Assembly (NCBI RefSeq): GCF_001613795.1
Contig: NZ_LPVZ01000020.1
Span: 1,054,001-1,118,000 of the forward strand
Reading direction: 5' to 3'
DNA length: 64,000 nucleotides
Source: Thalassospira sp. MCCC 1A01148
Lineage (GTDB): Bacteria > Pseudomonadota > Alphaproteobacteria > Rhodospirillales > Thalassospiraceae
Shown: positions 26,790-35,426 of the stretch, in pieces
How positions within the stretch are numbered: position 1 is the stretch's first letter
Layout: every line of letters starts with the position of its first letter
The notes under the pieces: model-generated
Seen by the model: only the letters and a program-made list of their open reading frames with translations
Databases searched by the model: none
What the model was told of the DNA's origin: nothing
Translations under genes and position numbers: made by a program

Positions 26790-28853
26790 ATGTTCATAAC
26801 GTCAATCGAGCCATCCCTGTCCAAACGCAGCCTTGTGACGCTGCGCAAGCGGCTTGCGGCATTGACGCTGACTGGTGTTTTTGTCCTGCTGTTTTCCTTC
26901 TTCTTCATTCAGAAGACGCTTTATGACAGCGCTGTTGATAATGCCAGTTCACAGCTCGAAGCCACGGCGTTTCGACTGGGATCAATGCTGCTGTTGCACA
27001 ATGATGTCGATCTGCAAAAGATCGTCGCAGATGACCCCGACATAACTGTCGGCCTGCTTGACAATCAGCTTAACCAGATCAAGGGGTTTATCCCGCCGCA
27101 TCTGCTGGGTGATCTTGGCGAGTATATCAGCACCCAACAAACAGAACGTGATTCGCTGCTGTGTGTCCATAGCAGCGAAGTCATGGTGCTGGCCTATAGC
27201 AAACTGCCCGAAATCAACCGGATTGTCGTGACTTACACGCCGCGCAGTACGCTTTTGGGGAACTGGCGCGATGCATTCATCTTGCATGCGCTGATGTTTG
27301 TCATGGCGATGTCCATCCTGTGCGGGCTGGCTGTCTGGCTTTGGCAGCGCCTGAAACGGCAACACATGCGGGCCGCCCACCTTGCAGAACATTTCAGCGA
27401 CACGGAAAACACCCTGTCGGAATGCGGGTGTGCGGTGATCAGTTGGCCGGTCGATACACCGGATGGCAGGCTGACAACACAATTAAACTGGCCCGAAATC
27501 CTTGGCCCGACGGCGGACAATATCGGCACAAGCATGACCGATTTTCTGGATCGTTTATCACCAGCATCGCGAACCAAGCTGCGAGGTCCGCTGATTGATA
27601 ATGTCTGGCCGGATGCACGCGTCGGTACGATGGTCGATGTCCGAACGGCAAACAACCAGATGCAGCGCTTTTACCTGATGGCGCATCGATACAGTGAATA
27701 TGATCGCGAGTTCACGTCAGTTCTGCTTCTCGAAACCGCAACGCAACAGGAACTCTGTCATCCGTTTGAGACCTACCTGCGGCACACGCCCGAACCGGCA
27801 ATTGCTGTTGATAAGGACGGCATTCTGCGCGGTTTCAGCCCGGCACTTGAAGACCTGATGGGATTGCCCGTGCATGACGTCGTCAACAAGCCCTTCTTCA
27901 AGCTGTTTGTCGCCGACGATCAACAAACCGCAATGACTGCCATGCGCCAGAAAGGCAACATGTCGATGGCGGGCGACGGCAAATCCATTTTGCGCGTTCT
28001 GGACCGCAAAGAAAATGTCCACTGGCTGGCCTGGCATTGTGTTGGGCCGTTTGATGACATGATTTTCTGTAGCGCACGCGACGTAACCGAGTTTGTCGAA
28101 AATGCCAACAAGCTGCGCGATACGCTTGATCAGCTTAAACGCAGCAACGAAGACCTTGAACAGTTTGCCTATGTGGCATCCCATGACTTGCAACAGCCCC
28201 TGCGCATGGTGGCAAGCTATACGCAGCTTCTCAAGCAACGCTATGGCGGCACATTGGATCAGGAAGCTGACGAATATATCGACTTTGCCGTTGATGGCGC
28301 CAAGCGCATGCACAAGCTGATCAGTCATCTGCTTGAATATGCCAAAACCGGCGTCGGTGAGGATTTCACTGAAATAGATTGCAATCAGGTCCTGAACGAG
28401 GCGCAAGCCGACCTCAAGGACGTAATCGGGCGCGAACACGCGACCATCACCCATGATGACCTGCCCACCGTCATGGGCGACCGGATCGCCCTTTCACGCC
28501 TGTTCCAGAACCTTTTGTCCAATGCCATCAAGTATCGACGCCCCGGCGTTCCGCCGCATATATCAATTACGGTCGAACCCGACCCGGTTATGCGCGATCA
28601 ATGGCGTTTTTCGGTGCGTGACAATGGCATTGGAGTCCATCCCGAACACGCACAGCGGATTTTCCGACTGTTCCAGCGCCTGCATAAAGACGAGTTCTCC
28701 GGAACCGGACTTGGCCTGTCGCTCTGCCGCAAGATCGTTGAACAGCATGGTGGTCGCATCTGGCTTGATACCAGTCGCCCGATCAGTGACCCCGGCACGA
28801 CCATCATCTTTACACTGCGCGTTCATCACCCCGACACAGCCGCAAACCGATAA
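26790..28853 (+). CDS. Membrane-bound PAS sensor histidine kinase
   Basis: A 687-residue hybrid-free histidine kinase. Membrane helices at residues about 22-40 and 163-186 enclose a periplasmic domain of about 120 residues that I do not recognise. A cytoplasmic PAS-like region (about 325-440, with PEPAIAVDKDGILRGFSPALEDLMG) leads through a coiled coil to the HisKA domain, whose FAYVASHDLQQPLRMV box carries the phospho-acceptor His465; this bacteriophytochrome-like box is followed by the N box LFQNLLSNAIKYRRPG and the G boxes VRDNGIGVHPEH and GTGLGLSLCRKIVEQHGG. No response regulator gene is adjacent, so it is an orphan kinase. Confidence 0.9.
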   Translation: MFITSIEPSLSKRSLVTLRKRLAALTLTGVFVLLFSFFFIQKTLYDSAVDNASSQLEATAFRLGSMLLLHNDVDLQKIVADDPDITVGLLDNQLNQIKGFIPPHLLGDLGEYISTQQTERDSLLCVHSSEVMVLAYSKLPEINRIVVTYTPRSTLLGNWRDAFILHALMFVMAMSILCGLAVWLWQRLKRQHMRAAHLAEHFSDTENTLSECGCAVISWPVDTPDGRLTTQLNWPEILGPTADNIGTSMTDFLDRLSPASRTKLRGPLIDNVWPDARVGTMVDVRTANNQMQRFYLMAHRYSEYDREFTSVLLLETATQQELCHPFETYLRHTPEPAIAVDKDGILRGFSPALEDLMGLPVHDVVNKPFFKLFVADDQQTAMTAMRQKGNMSMAGDGKSILRVLDRKENVHWLAWHCVGPFDDMIFCSARDVTEFVENANKLRDTLDQLKRSNEDLEQFAYVASHDLQQPLRMVASYTQLLKQRYGGTLDQEADEYIDFAVDGAKRMHKLISHLLEYAKTGVGEDFTEIDCNQVLNEAQADLKDVIGREHATITHDDLPTVMGDRIALSRLFQNLLSNAIKYRRPGVPPHISITVEPDPVMRDQWRFSVRDNGIGVHPEHAQRIFRLFQRLHKDEFSGTGLGLSLCRKIVEQHGGRIWLDTSRPISDPGTTIIFTLRVHHPDTAANR

Positions 28854-28964
28854 TACGACCCTGCACCGTTCTTGCCGGGCCCGGATGGCAAGTATCTTGC
28901 TTCATGTCCAGCATGAGACGGGCAGACAGGTAAAAGCTGCCCTGTGCCTGCTATGGAGCGTTCA

Positions 28965-29438
28965 ATGTTGAAGACCATGATCCTGTCCCACCCTGCACTT
29001 AAGCCCGTTCTGGTGATGCTGGGCCTTTTGGCGCTCAGCGCGTGTGGGTCGGACATGCGCACCATGAATGACAGCCACATGCAGACACTGGCTTATTACT
29101 TTGCCGAACACGAACCGGGCGAACCACTTCCGCGTGGTTGGCGGCGTCTGGATGGCGCAGAAATCAATTACCGTTTTGCAAACGAAACATATGCCGTCTA
29201 TTCAATTGACGAGGACGAGCAGCTTTTGGTCATGCATCTCTATGACAATGGCACCGGCCGGCTGGAGGCCGATGATGATCGGGAACGCTGCGAATGGAAC
29301 AGCATGGTCGATCAGCTGACAATCGAATGCGATGACACCGATATGGAATGGCATATCTTTACCAATGGGCCGGATCTGATCGCGCTGGATCTGGATGAAG
29401 ACGAATACGCCATATTACGCAAACGCCCCGGTCGGTAA
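28965..29438 (+). CDS. Predicted lipoprotein, unknown function
   Basis: A 157-residue protein with a type II signal peptide: hydrophobic LVMLGLLA followed by lipobox LSAC, with lipidated Cys27 and then GSD, so inner-membrane retention by an Asp at +2 is not indicated. The mature part is acidic and ends in a regular alternation of hydrophobic and charged residues (LIALDLDEDEYAIL) that suggests a small beta-rich domain; two cysteines in RCEWNSMVDQLTIEC could form a disulfide. I do not recognise the family. Start 28965 has GGAG five bases upstream in the preceding ATGGAGCG; two ATGs further upstream are less likely. Confidence 0.7.
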   Translation: MLKTMILSHPALKPVLVMLGLLALSACGSDMRTMNDSHMQTLAYYFAEHEPGEPLPRGWRRLDGAEINYRFANETYAVYSIDEDEQLLVMHLYDNGTGRLEADDDRERCEWNSMVDQLTIECDDTDMEWHIFTNGPDLIALDLDEDEYAILRKRPGR

Positions 29439-29456
29439 ATTTGACCGATACCCGAC

Positions 29457-29497
29457 AAACAAAACGGGCTGCTCAGTATTGGAGCAGCCCGTTTTTA
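29457..29497. terminator. Bidirectional terminator between lipoprotein gene and pheT
   Basis: AAAACGGGCTGCTC and GAGCAGCCCGTTTT form a perfect 14-bp stem around AGTATTG, with T and A runs on either side. It serves both convergent genes. Confidence 0.9.
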
Positions 29498-29517
29498 TGA
29501 GTATCTTTGTTGAAAGA

Positions 29518-31926
29518 TTAGGCGCGCAGAGATCCACCCGTGGCTTTCTCAACCGCGTCGACAACCTTTTTACAGACCGCTTCGATTTCTTCTTCGGTCA
29601 GGGTCGCCTTGGTTGGCTGCAGCGTGATCGAGAAGGCGAGTGACTTCTTGCCATCCTCAATCCCCTTGCCAGCATAAAGATCGAAGATCGTAACATCCGT
29701 GATCAGATTGCGATCAGCACCCTTTGCAGCCTTGATGATTGCCTCTGCCTTTACACTCTCATCAAGCAGGAAGGCAAAATCACGCTCAACCGACTGGAAG
29801 CTTGATGCCTTGAGCGCCGGACGGGCCGTGCCCTTTTTCTTGGGCATGGGTACGTTTTCAACAAACAGTTCAAACGCCACAACGCGGCCTTTAACACCCA
29901 GAGCCTTGAGCACCTTCGGATGCAGTTCACCGAAGTAACCAAGGACATTTTTCGGGCCCAGCTGCAGCGCCGCCGAGCGGCCCGGATGGTACCATTCCGG
30001 CGCACCGTCGGTATTGACCTGAACATTGGCGGCATTGGTACCCAGTGCTTCGATCAGGGCTTCGGCATCTGCCTTGACGTCAAAGACATCAACATCACGA
30101 CGCGAACCCGTCCAGCTGCGCTCGGTGGTGGCACCTGCACGCAGACCGGCGGCGACCAAACTTTGATCACCTGGCTGATCGCCAAAGAATTCCGGACCAA
30201 CTTCGAACAGGGCAAGGTCGGAGAACCCGCGCGCCTGATTCCGGCCAGCCGCCGCGATCATGTTGATCAGGGCATTCGGGCGCATGATATCCAGGTCCGA
30301 ACTGATCGGGTTTGCCAGATACAGCCCTTCTTTGAGCTCGCCAAACAGCTTGGCCCAGCGCGAATCCGTAAAGGACCAGGTCACGGTTTCATAAAGACCA
30401 CGCGACGCCAGCACACGACGGGTCAAACCAACACGCTTTTGCATCGGTGACAGGGCCGGAACCGGCAGGCTGCTTTCACGCTCAAGCGGCACGGTCGGGA
30501 TTTTGTCGTAACCGACAATACGCAGGACTTCCTCGACCAGATCGGCTTCGCCAATGATGTCCGGTCGCCAGGTCGGTGCGACAGCGGTAATCACCGGAGC
30601 CGAACCACTGACTTCGAAACCAAGCGATTTCAGAATATCGATGGCACGATCGGCCTCGACAGCGACACCGCCGAGTTCAAGAATACGATCGATGCGCAGA
30701 TCAAAGGAATTGCGCGGGTCGGGCACTTCGCCAGCCTTAACGACGTGCGAGACTTCCCCGCCGCAGATTTCCGTAATCAGATGGGTGGCAACTTCCATGC
30801 CCCAAGCAATTGATTGCGGGTCAACACCACGTTCGAAACGGTAACGGGCATCAGAATTGACCTGAAGCTTGCGGCCTGTCTTGGCAATGCTGATCGGATC
30901 AAACAGCGCACATTCGACAAACACATTGGTGGTTTCTTCAAGGCAGCCAGTTTCTTCGCCACCGATGATCCCCCCGATGCCAAGTGCCTTTGCCTGATCG
31001 GCAATCACCACCATGGAATCGGAAAGTTCGTATTCCTTGTTATCAAGGGCTGCGATCTTTTCACCATTGGTCGCGTAGCGCACATTGATGTCACCCGACA
31101 GTTTGTCGGCATCAAACACGTGCAGCGGACGGCCCAGATCGTGGGTGACCAAGTTGGTGATATCCACCAGTGCAGAGATCGGACGCAGACCGATGGCTTC
31201 CAGACGGGCTTTGAGCCAATCCGGGCTTTCGGCGTTTTTTACACCACGGATGTAACGGCCATAAAATGCCGGAACCGCGTTGTTTGCCGCGATCTCGCTG
31301 CTGATCGTAACACCAATCGGGCTGTCAAACGCACCAGTGACCGGCTCTTGGCGCGGATCGGCCTTAAGCGTTCCGATACCCGCAGCCGCCAGATCACGCG
31401 CAATCCCGCGCACACCGGTGCAGTCCGGGCGGTTTGGTGTCAGCCCGATTTCAATGATCGGGTCATCCGCACCAAGCACGCCGGCAACCGGAGCGCCGAT
31501 TTCAGCATCTTCGGGCAGTTCGATAATGCCGTCATGATCTTCACCAAGGCAAAGCTCACGGGTGGAGCACATCATGCCCTGACTTTCGACACCACGGATC
31601 TTGCCCGGCTTCAGTTTGGAACCATCAATCGGAATGACCGCGCCCGGCTGTGCCAGGGCAACCTTGATGCCGGTACGCGCATTCGGGGCACCACAAACGA
31701 CCTGAATAACCTTTTCGCCGGTATTAACCCGGCACAGTTTCAGGCGGTCAGCATCCGGATGTTGTCCGGCTTCTTCAATGTGGGCGACACGAATGTCGGC
31801 AAGGGCTGCCGCGCGGTCGGTGACATCTTCGATCTCAAGACCGATATCGGTCAGTTTTTCGGCGACCACCTCGATCGATGCATCGGTATCAAGGTGCTGT
31901 TTCAGCCAATTCAGTGTGAATTTCAT
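29518..31926 (-). CDS. pheT: Phenylalanine-tRNA ligase beta subunit
   Basis: An 802-residue beta subunit of the alpha2-beta2 phenylalanyl-tRNA synthetase. The N terminus MKFTLNWLKQHLDTDASIEVV is typical; a tRNA-binding OB domain (KVIQVVCGAPNARTGIKVALA) lies at residues about 50-150, the B3/B4 editing region in the middle (GVDPQSIAWGMEVA), the B5 domain near 400-480, and the C-terminal anticodon-binding FDX-ACB domain (SFQSVERDFAFLLDE) near 710-800. The start is 4 bp after the pheS stop, so the two are coupled. Confidence 0.96.
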   Translation of the reverse strand: MKFTLNWLKQHLDTDASIEVVAEKLTDIGLEIEDVTDRAAALADIRVAHIEEAGQHPDADRLKLCRVNTGEKVIQVVCGAPNARTGIKVALAQPGAVIPIDGSKLKPGKIRGVESQGMMCSTRELCLGEDHDGIIELPEDAEIGAPVAGVLGADDPIIEIGLTPNRPDCTGVRGIARDLAAAGIGTLKADPRQEPVTGAFDSPIGVTISSEIAANNAVPAFYGRYIRGVKNAESPDWLKARLEAIGLRPISALVDITNLVTHDLGRPLHVFDADKLSGDINVRYATNGEKIAALDNKEYELSDSMVVIADQAKALGIGGIIGGEETGCLEETTNVFVECALFDPISIAKTGRKLQVNSDARYRFERGVDPQSIAWGMEVATHLITEICGGEVSHVVKAGEVPDPRNSFDLRIDRILELGGVAVEADRAIDILKSLGFEVSGSAPVITAVAPTWRPDIIGEADLVEEVLRIVGYDKIPTVPLERESSLPVPALSPMQKRVGLTRRVLASRGLYETVTWSFTDSRWAKLFGELKEGLYLANPISSDLDIMRPNALINMIAAAGRNQARGFSDLALFEVGPEFFGDQPGDQSLVAAGLRAGATTERSWTGSRRDVDVFDVKADAEALIEALGTNAANVQVNTDGAPEWYHPGRSAALQLGPKNVLGYFGELHPKVLKALGVKGRVVAFELFVENVPMPKKKGTARPALKASSFQSVERDFAFLLDESVKAEAIIKAAKGADRNLITDVTIFDLYAGKGIEDGKKSLAFSITLQPTKATLTEEEIEAVCKKVVDAVEKATGGSLRA

Positions 31927-31930
31927 ATCC

Positions 31931-33001
31931 TCAGCCCCTTACCATGTTCGGTACATCCAGCGGCACGAAACCATAATGTTTCAGCCAGCGCAGATCGGTA
32001 TCGAAGAAGGTGCGAAGATCGGGAATACCGTATTTCAGCATCGCGATACGTTCGATCCCCATACCAAAGGCAAAGCCCTGATATTCTTCGGGATCAAGAC
32101 CACAGGCAGACAGGACACGCGGATGAACCATGCCGCAGCCAAGAATTTCCAGCCAGTCGTCGCCTTCGCCAATCTTGAGCTCACCACCCTTGCGCGAGCA
32201 GCCGATATCCATTTCGGCACTCGGCTCGGTGAAGGGGAAGAAGCTTGGACGATAGCGAACCGGCACGTCATCAAGTTCGAAATAGGTTTTGACGAACTCC
32301 AGCAGGCAACCCTTGAGATGACCCATGTGGGTTTTCTTGTCGATGACCAGACCTTCGACCTGATGGAACATTGGCGTGTGGGTCATATCGCTGTCAGAGC
32401 GATAGGTGCGGCCCGGCGCAATGATGCGGATCGGCGGGGTTTTGGACTGCATGGTCCGGATCTGCACCGGCGAGGTGTGGGTCCGCAGCACGAGGCGCGA
32501 TCCATCTTCCTGTTCGGGCAAATAGAAGGTGTCCTGCATTTCACGCGCGGGATGTTCCGGCGGAATGTTCAGCGCGGTGAAGTTATGGAAGTCGTCTTCA
32601 ACATCCGGGCCTTCGGCCAGGGCAAAGCCCATCTCGCCGAAGATCGAGACGATTTCGTCAATCGTCTGGCTGATCGGGTGAATGCGGCCCGCGGTTTCAT
32701 CCGGGCGCGAAGACAGGGTGACGTCGATCCGCTCACCCGACAGACGTGCCTCAAGGGCGGCATCTTCAAGGGCATTTTTGCGGGTTTCAATTGCGCCAGC
32801 AACCTGGTCCTTGACGGCGTTCAGCGTCTGACCAAATTCACGACGCTGGTCCGGGTCCATCTTGCCAAGGTTTTTCATCAGGCCGGTAATGCGGCCTTTC
32901 TTGCCAAGGGCGCTGATGCGGACGTCTTCAAGCGCGGTCAGATCCGCTGCCTTTTCGACTTCCGCCAGAACCTCTTCGCGCAATGCTTCGATGTTTTCCA
33001 T
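31931..33001 (-). CDS. pheS: Phenylalanine-tRNA ligase alpha subunit
   Basis: A 356-residue catalytic alpha subunit of phenylalanyl-tRNA synthetase, a class II enzyme. The N-terminal coiled-coil arm spans residues about 1-90; class II motif 2 is seen in [12 protein letters not shown], and [24 protein letters not shown] and [19 protein letters not shown] (motif 3) are complete. It precedes pheT by 4 bp and follows rplT on the same strand after 114 bp that contain a terminator-like hairpin, so pheST either starts from its own promoter in or beyond that gap, or receives controlled read-through. Confidence 0.97.
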   Translation of the reverse strand: MENIEALREEVLAEVEKAADLTALEDVRISALGKKGRITGLMKNLGKMDPDQRREFGQTLNAVKDQVAGAIETRKNALEDAALEARLSGERIDVTLSSRPDETAGRIHPISQTIDEIVSIFGEMGFALAEGPDVEDDFHNFTALNIPPEHPAREMQDTFYLPEQEDGSRLVLRTHTSPVQIRTMQSKTPPIRIIAPGRTYRSDSDMTHTPMFHQVEGLVIDKKTHMGHLKGCLLEFVKTYFELDDVPVRYRPSFFPFTEPSAEMDIGCSRKGGELKIGEGDDWLEILGCGMVHPRVLSACGLDPEEYQGFAFGMGIERIAMLKYGIPDLRTFFDTDLRWLKHYGFVPLDVPNMVRG

Positions 33002-33035
33002 AACTTCCGACGCTTTGGCTTGGGTTTAAAAATCA

Positions 33036-33072
33036 CAAAAAGAAAAGGGACGGCCAATATGGCCGCCCCTGA
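33036..33072 (-). terminator. Terminator or attenuator between rplT and pheS
   Basis: On the minus strand GGGGCGGCCA-TAT-TGGCCGTCCC forms a 10-bp stem (one G-T pair) followed by TTTTCTTTTT. It lies 34 bp before the pheS start. A second perfect hairpin, AAACCTTT-GTAA-AAAGGTTT, lies between it and the rplT stop. No phenylalanine-rich leader peptide is visible. Confidence 0.8.
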
Positions 33073-33115
33073 TCAAATCAGGCAAGTGCCGATGAAACCT
33101 TTTTACAAAGGTTTA

Positions 33116-33472
33116 TCAGTCCAGTGCAGCCTGCGCCTGGGTGACCAGAGCTTTGAAAGCTTCCGGCTCACGCACTGCGATGTCGGCAAGAACCTTACGG
33201 TCCAGTTCAACACCAGCCTTTTTCAGGCCATTCATGAACTGCGAATAGCTCAGACCGTTCTCACGTGCGCCAGCGTTGATACGCTGGATCCAGAGCGAGC
33301 GGAACTGGCGTTTCTTAACGCGACGATCGCGGTATGCATACTGCAGACCTTTTTCCACAGCCTGAACGGCGGTGCGGAAAGTATTGTTGCGGCGACCGCG
33401 GTAACCCTTGGCAGCCTTAATAACCTTGCGGTGACGAGCGTGTGAAGACACGCCCCCTTTTACACGAGCCAT
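33116..33472 (-). CDS. rplT: 50S ribosomal protein L20
   Basis: A 118-residue basic protein of the large subunit, needed early in assembly by binding 23S r[33 protein letters not shown] and the [20 protein letters not shown] helix are canonical. In E. coli and other bacteria L20 also represses its own operon by binding the rpmI leader. It follows rpmI by 17 bp and precedes a terminator-like hairpin. Confidence 0.97.
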   Translation of the reverse strand: MARVKGGVSSHARHRKVIKAAKGYRGRRNNTFRTAVQAVEKGLQYAYRDRRVKKRQFRSLWIQRINAGARENGLSYSQFMNGLKKAGVELDRKVLADIAVREPEAFKALVTQAQAALD

Positions 33473-33489
33473 TTAACTCTCCTTCAACC

Positions 33490-33687
33490 TTAACCGTACG
33501 GCAGGAATTTTTTGACGATGCGGGCATCTGCGTCACAGAGAATCTCCGTGCCACGTGCCTGGCGCTTCATCTTGGTCGGTTTCGCAGTCAGAAGGTGGCG
33601 CTTGTTTGCCACGTTGTGACGGACTTTCCCGCTTGCGGTCAGGCGAAAGCGTTTTTTCGCACTCGCTTTGGTCTTCATCTTGGGCAT
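33490..33687 (-). CDS. rpmI: 50S ribosomal protein L35
   Basis: A 65-residue basic large-subunit protein, exactly the family length. It begins MPKMKTKASAKKRFRLT and contains KRHLLTAKPTKMKRQARG. The in-frame ATG 54 bp further upstream would add residues without family character. A leader of about 100 nt follows a strong sigma-70-type promoter. Unlike the textbook arrangement, infC is not directly upstream; two unrelated genes separate them. Confidence 0.97.
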   Translation of the reverse strand: MPKMKTKASAKKRFRLTASGKVRHNVANKRHLLTAKPTKMKRQARGTEILCDADARIVKKFLPYG

Positions 33688-33790
33688 TTTTCTATCCTTG
33701 CAAAAGCAATGAAAACGAAATCCCCTACGGCGGCTGGGCATGCCCTGAAGGTCAAATACAAACCTTCCAGCCTCACCACCTGTTTTGGGG
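33688..33790 (-). promoter_or_regulatory. Structured rpmI leader, candidate L20 autoregulatory site
   Basis: The transcribed leader of about 100 nt before rpmI contains several pairings, including CCACC with GGTGG and GAAGGT with ACCTTC, in tandem. In gammaproteobacteria and Bacillus L20 binds such leaders to repress rpmI-rplT. I can see structure but cannot show a 23S-like L20 site. Confidence 0.35.
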
Positions 33791-33797
33791 ACGGGTG

Positions 33798-33826
33798 GTT
33801 ATAGACTCCGACTTTACCTTTTTCAA
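33798..33826 (-). promoter_or_regulatory. Sigma-70-type promoter of rpmI-rplT
   Basis: On the minus strand TTGAAA-N17-TATAAC is close to consensus at both elements with ideal spacing. The transcription start is expected near 33790. Confidence 0.7.
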
Positions 33827-33940
33827 GGGCCAATTCAGCCCTTTCCCCTTGCTTTTTCGGGGATTAAGCCGCCATTGTGCCCAAGTACTTCTATTCGCTG
33901 CCCGATACACCTTGTTGCCTTTCGCCATCTGATCGAACAA

Positions 33941-34891
33941 ATGTCGCAAATCACATCAATTATTTTACCATTTTTCGCCCTGATCGGCCTTGGCTGGGTC
34001 GGCGGCAAGTTCAGAATTGTCTCACCTGATGGCATGCGGGGCATAAACGGCTTCGTTTTTTATTTTGCTTTGCCTGCCCTTCTGTTCAAGGCACTGGCGA
34101 CCCGAAGCCCTTCGGAAATCTGGCAACCAGACATCATACTCGTCTATGGTGGCGCGACTCTTGTAGTATATGGTGCGAGCCGCATTATCGCAGCCAGGGT
34201 GTTTCACCTTGATCCATCAAGCCAGACGCTATTTTCGTTTGCCGGGACCATGGGCAATGTGGGCTTTATGGGACTTCCACTGATCATCGGCCTGCTCGGC
34301 CCCGAAGCCACAGTGCCACTAATTGTCGCCCTTGCAGTCGATTTGATTATCATGCTGCCGCTGTCGCTTTTGCTTCTGGAAGGCGCAAAACATTCCAAGG
34401 GCAGCAATCCAGCGGGCAAGATCATCCGTGGCACTTTTACCAACCCCGTGGTGCTGGCGATTTCCTTTGGTGTCGCGGCAAGCTTGCTTGATCTTGATTG
34501 GCCCGACGGAATTGATTACCTGCTCGACCTTCTTGGGCAGAGTGCTGGCCCGGCGGCGCTGTTTGCCATCGGCGTTGCACTGGTCGGGCGACCAATTGCC
34601 GAGAAGCGCGCCGAACTTGCCACAATGTCCATGGCCAAGCTGATCATTCATCCCATCGCGGTGTTTATCGGGTTCTGGGTTGCAGGTTCTGCCAGCGTGC
34701 TTGAAACAACGGCCGTCTTGTTGCTGGCTGCCCTTCCGACTGCGGGAAATATCTTTGTCATTGCCACGACCTATGACCGCTATGTCGTACGCAGTTCTTC
34801 CATCGTGCTGGTAACGACCGCTCTTGGTGTGATCAGCTTTTCAGCCTTTTCGGTCTATATCGACACGATTGTTGGCTGGCTTGGACCCTAG
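33941..34891 (+). CDS. AEC family transporter (auxin efflux carrier/malonate permease-like)
   Basis: A 316-residue inner-membrane permease with about ten hydrophobic helices. It starts MSQITSIILPFFALIGLGW, has FAGTMGNVGFMGLPLI near residues 97-112 with the conserved family Asn/Gly cluster, a cytoplasmic loop (LEGAKHSKGSNPAGKIIRG), and FTNPVVLAI. Members export auxins in plants and move dicarboxylates such as malonate in bacteria; the substrate here is unknown. Start 33941 opens directly on the first helix; a longer frame adds 52 non-family residues. It is on the opposite strand within the usually compact infC-rpmI-rplT neighbourhood. Confidence 0.87.
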   Translation: MSQITSIILPFFALIGLGWVGGKFRIVSPDGMRGINGFVFYFALPALLFKALATRSPSEIWQPDIILVYGGATLVVYGASRIIAARVFHLDPSSQTLFSFAGTMGNVGFMGLPLIIGLLGPEATVPLIVALAVDLIIMLPLSLLLLEGAKHSKGSNPAGKIIRGTFTNPVVLAISFGVAASLLDLDWPDGIDYLLDLLGQSAGPAALFAIGVALVGRPIAEKRAELATMSMAKLIIHPIAVFIGFWVAGSASVLETTAVLLLAALPTAGNIFVIATTYDRYVVRSSSIVLVTTALGVISFSAFSVYIDTIVGWLGP

Positions 34892-34958
34892 GTTCGGGCG
34901 CAGCAGCTCTCGGCAGAAATAAATGATCGATAAACAGGACGCCGCAACAGGCAGCAGA

Positions 34959-35363
34959 TCAAATGGCGGTCTTGATTGTATGCGCCCGGCCGATCCACTT
35001 CTCGACTCGGCTCATGAGCTTTTCACGATTGATCGGCTTAAGGACAAAGTCGTTCCCACCTGCCGCAACACCACCGCGCAAGTCTTCCTCGCCCTGCCGG
35101 GCAGTGACATAGATAATGGCACAGGCAAGGTTGGGAAAATGGGTGCGAACATTAATTGCCGTCTCAAACCCGTTCATGTCGGGCATCATGATATCCATCA
35201 GGATGATACGCGGACGTTTTGTCTTGAGAAGCTTGAGAAGGTCCTTGCCAGAGGAAACGCCCTGAAACGTGAAACCGCCGCTTTCAACGATTCGTTTCAG
35301 AAGAACCAAGCTCTTGGGGTCATCATCGACACCAACGATCAGCAGATCATTTCCAGCTGGCAT
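34959..35363 (-). CDS. Single-domain response regulator (orphan)
   Basis: A 134-residue stand-alone receiver domain. The acidic pocket is Asp13-Asp14-Asp15, the phospho-acceptor is Asp57 in LMDIMMPDMNG, the switch Thr is Thr87 in IYVTARQ, and the conserved Lys is Lys109 in VLKPI. There is no DNA-binding or enzymatic output domain, so it must act through protein contacts, as CheY- or Spo0F-like proteins do. GAGGG precedes the start. It lies between infC and rpmI but is cut off from infC by an intrinsic terminator. No kinase gene is next to it. Confidence 0.92.
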   Translation of the reverse strand: MPAGNDLLIVGVDDDPKSLVLLKRIVESGGFTFQGVSSGKDLLKLLKTKRPRIILMDIMMPDMNGFETAINVRTHFPNLACAIIYVTARQGEEDLRGGVAAGGNDFVLKPINREKLMSRVEKWIGRAHTIKTAI

Positions 35364-35398
35364 GGCATTCCCTCTTTGGCTTGAACCTCAGGGTAAAA

Positions 35399-35426
35399 AG
35401 GCAAAACGCCGCGTCTTAACGCGGCG
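35399..35426 (-). terminator. infC terminator overlapping its stop codon
   Basis: On the minus strand CGCCGCGT-TAAG-ACGCGGCG forms a perfect 8-bp stem followed by TTTTGCCTTTTT. The infC stop codon TAA sits at the start of the loop. Confidence 0.82.

Noticed and set aside
33002..33115. Phenylalanine leader peptide for pheST attenuation
   Set aside because: No start codon followed by Phe codons is present between rplT and pheS; only one Phe codon occurs in the open frames.
31778..33445. A 555-codon plus-strand frame across pheS and rplT, and a similar 454-codon frame across pheT
   Set aside because: Both are exact antisense shadows of complete, canonical genes with no ribosome-binding site or family motif of their own.
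34923..35384. A 153-codon plus-strand frame opposite the response regulator gene
   Set aside because: The minus-strand receiver domain has all catalytic residues in order, so the plus-strand frame is a shadow.
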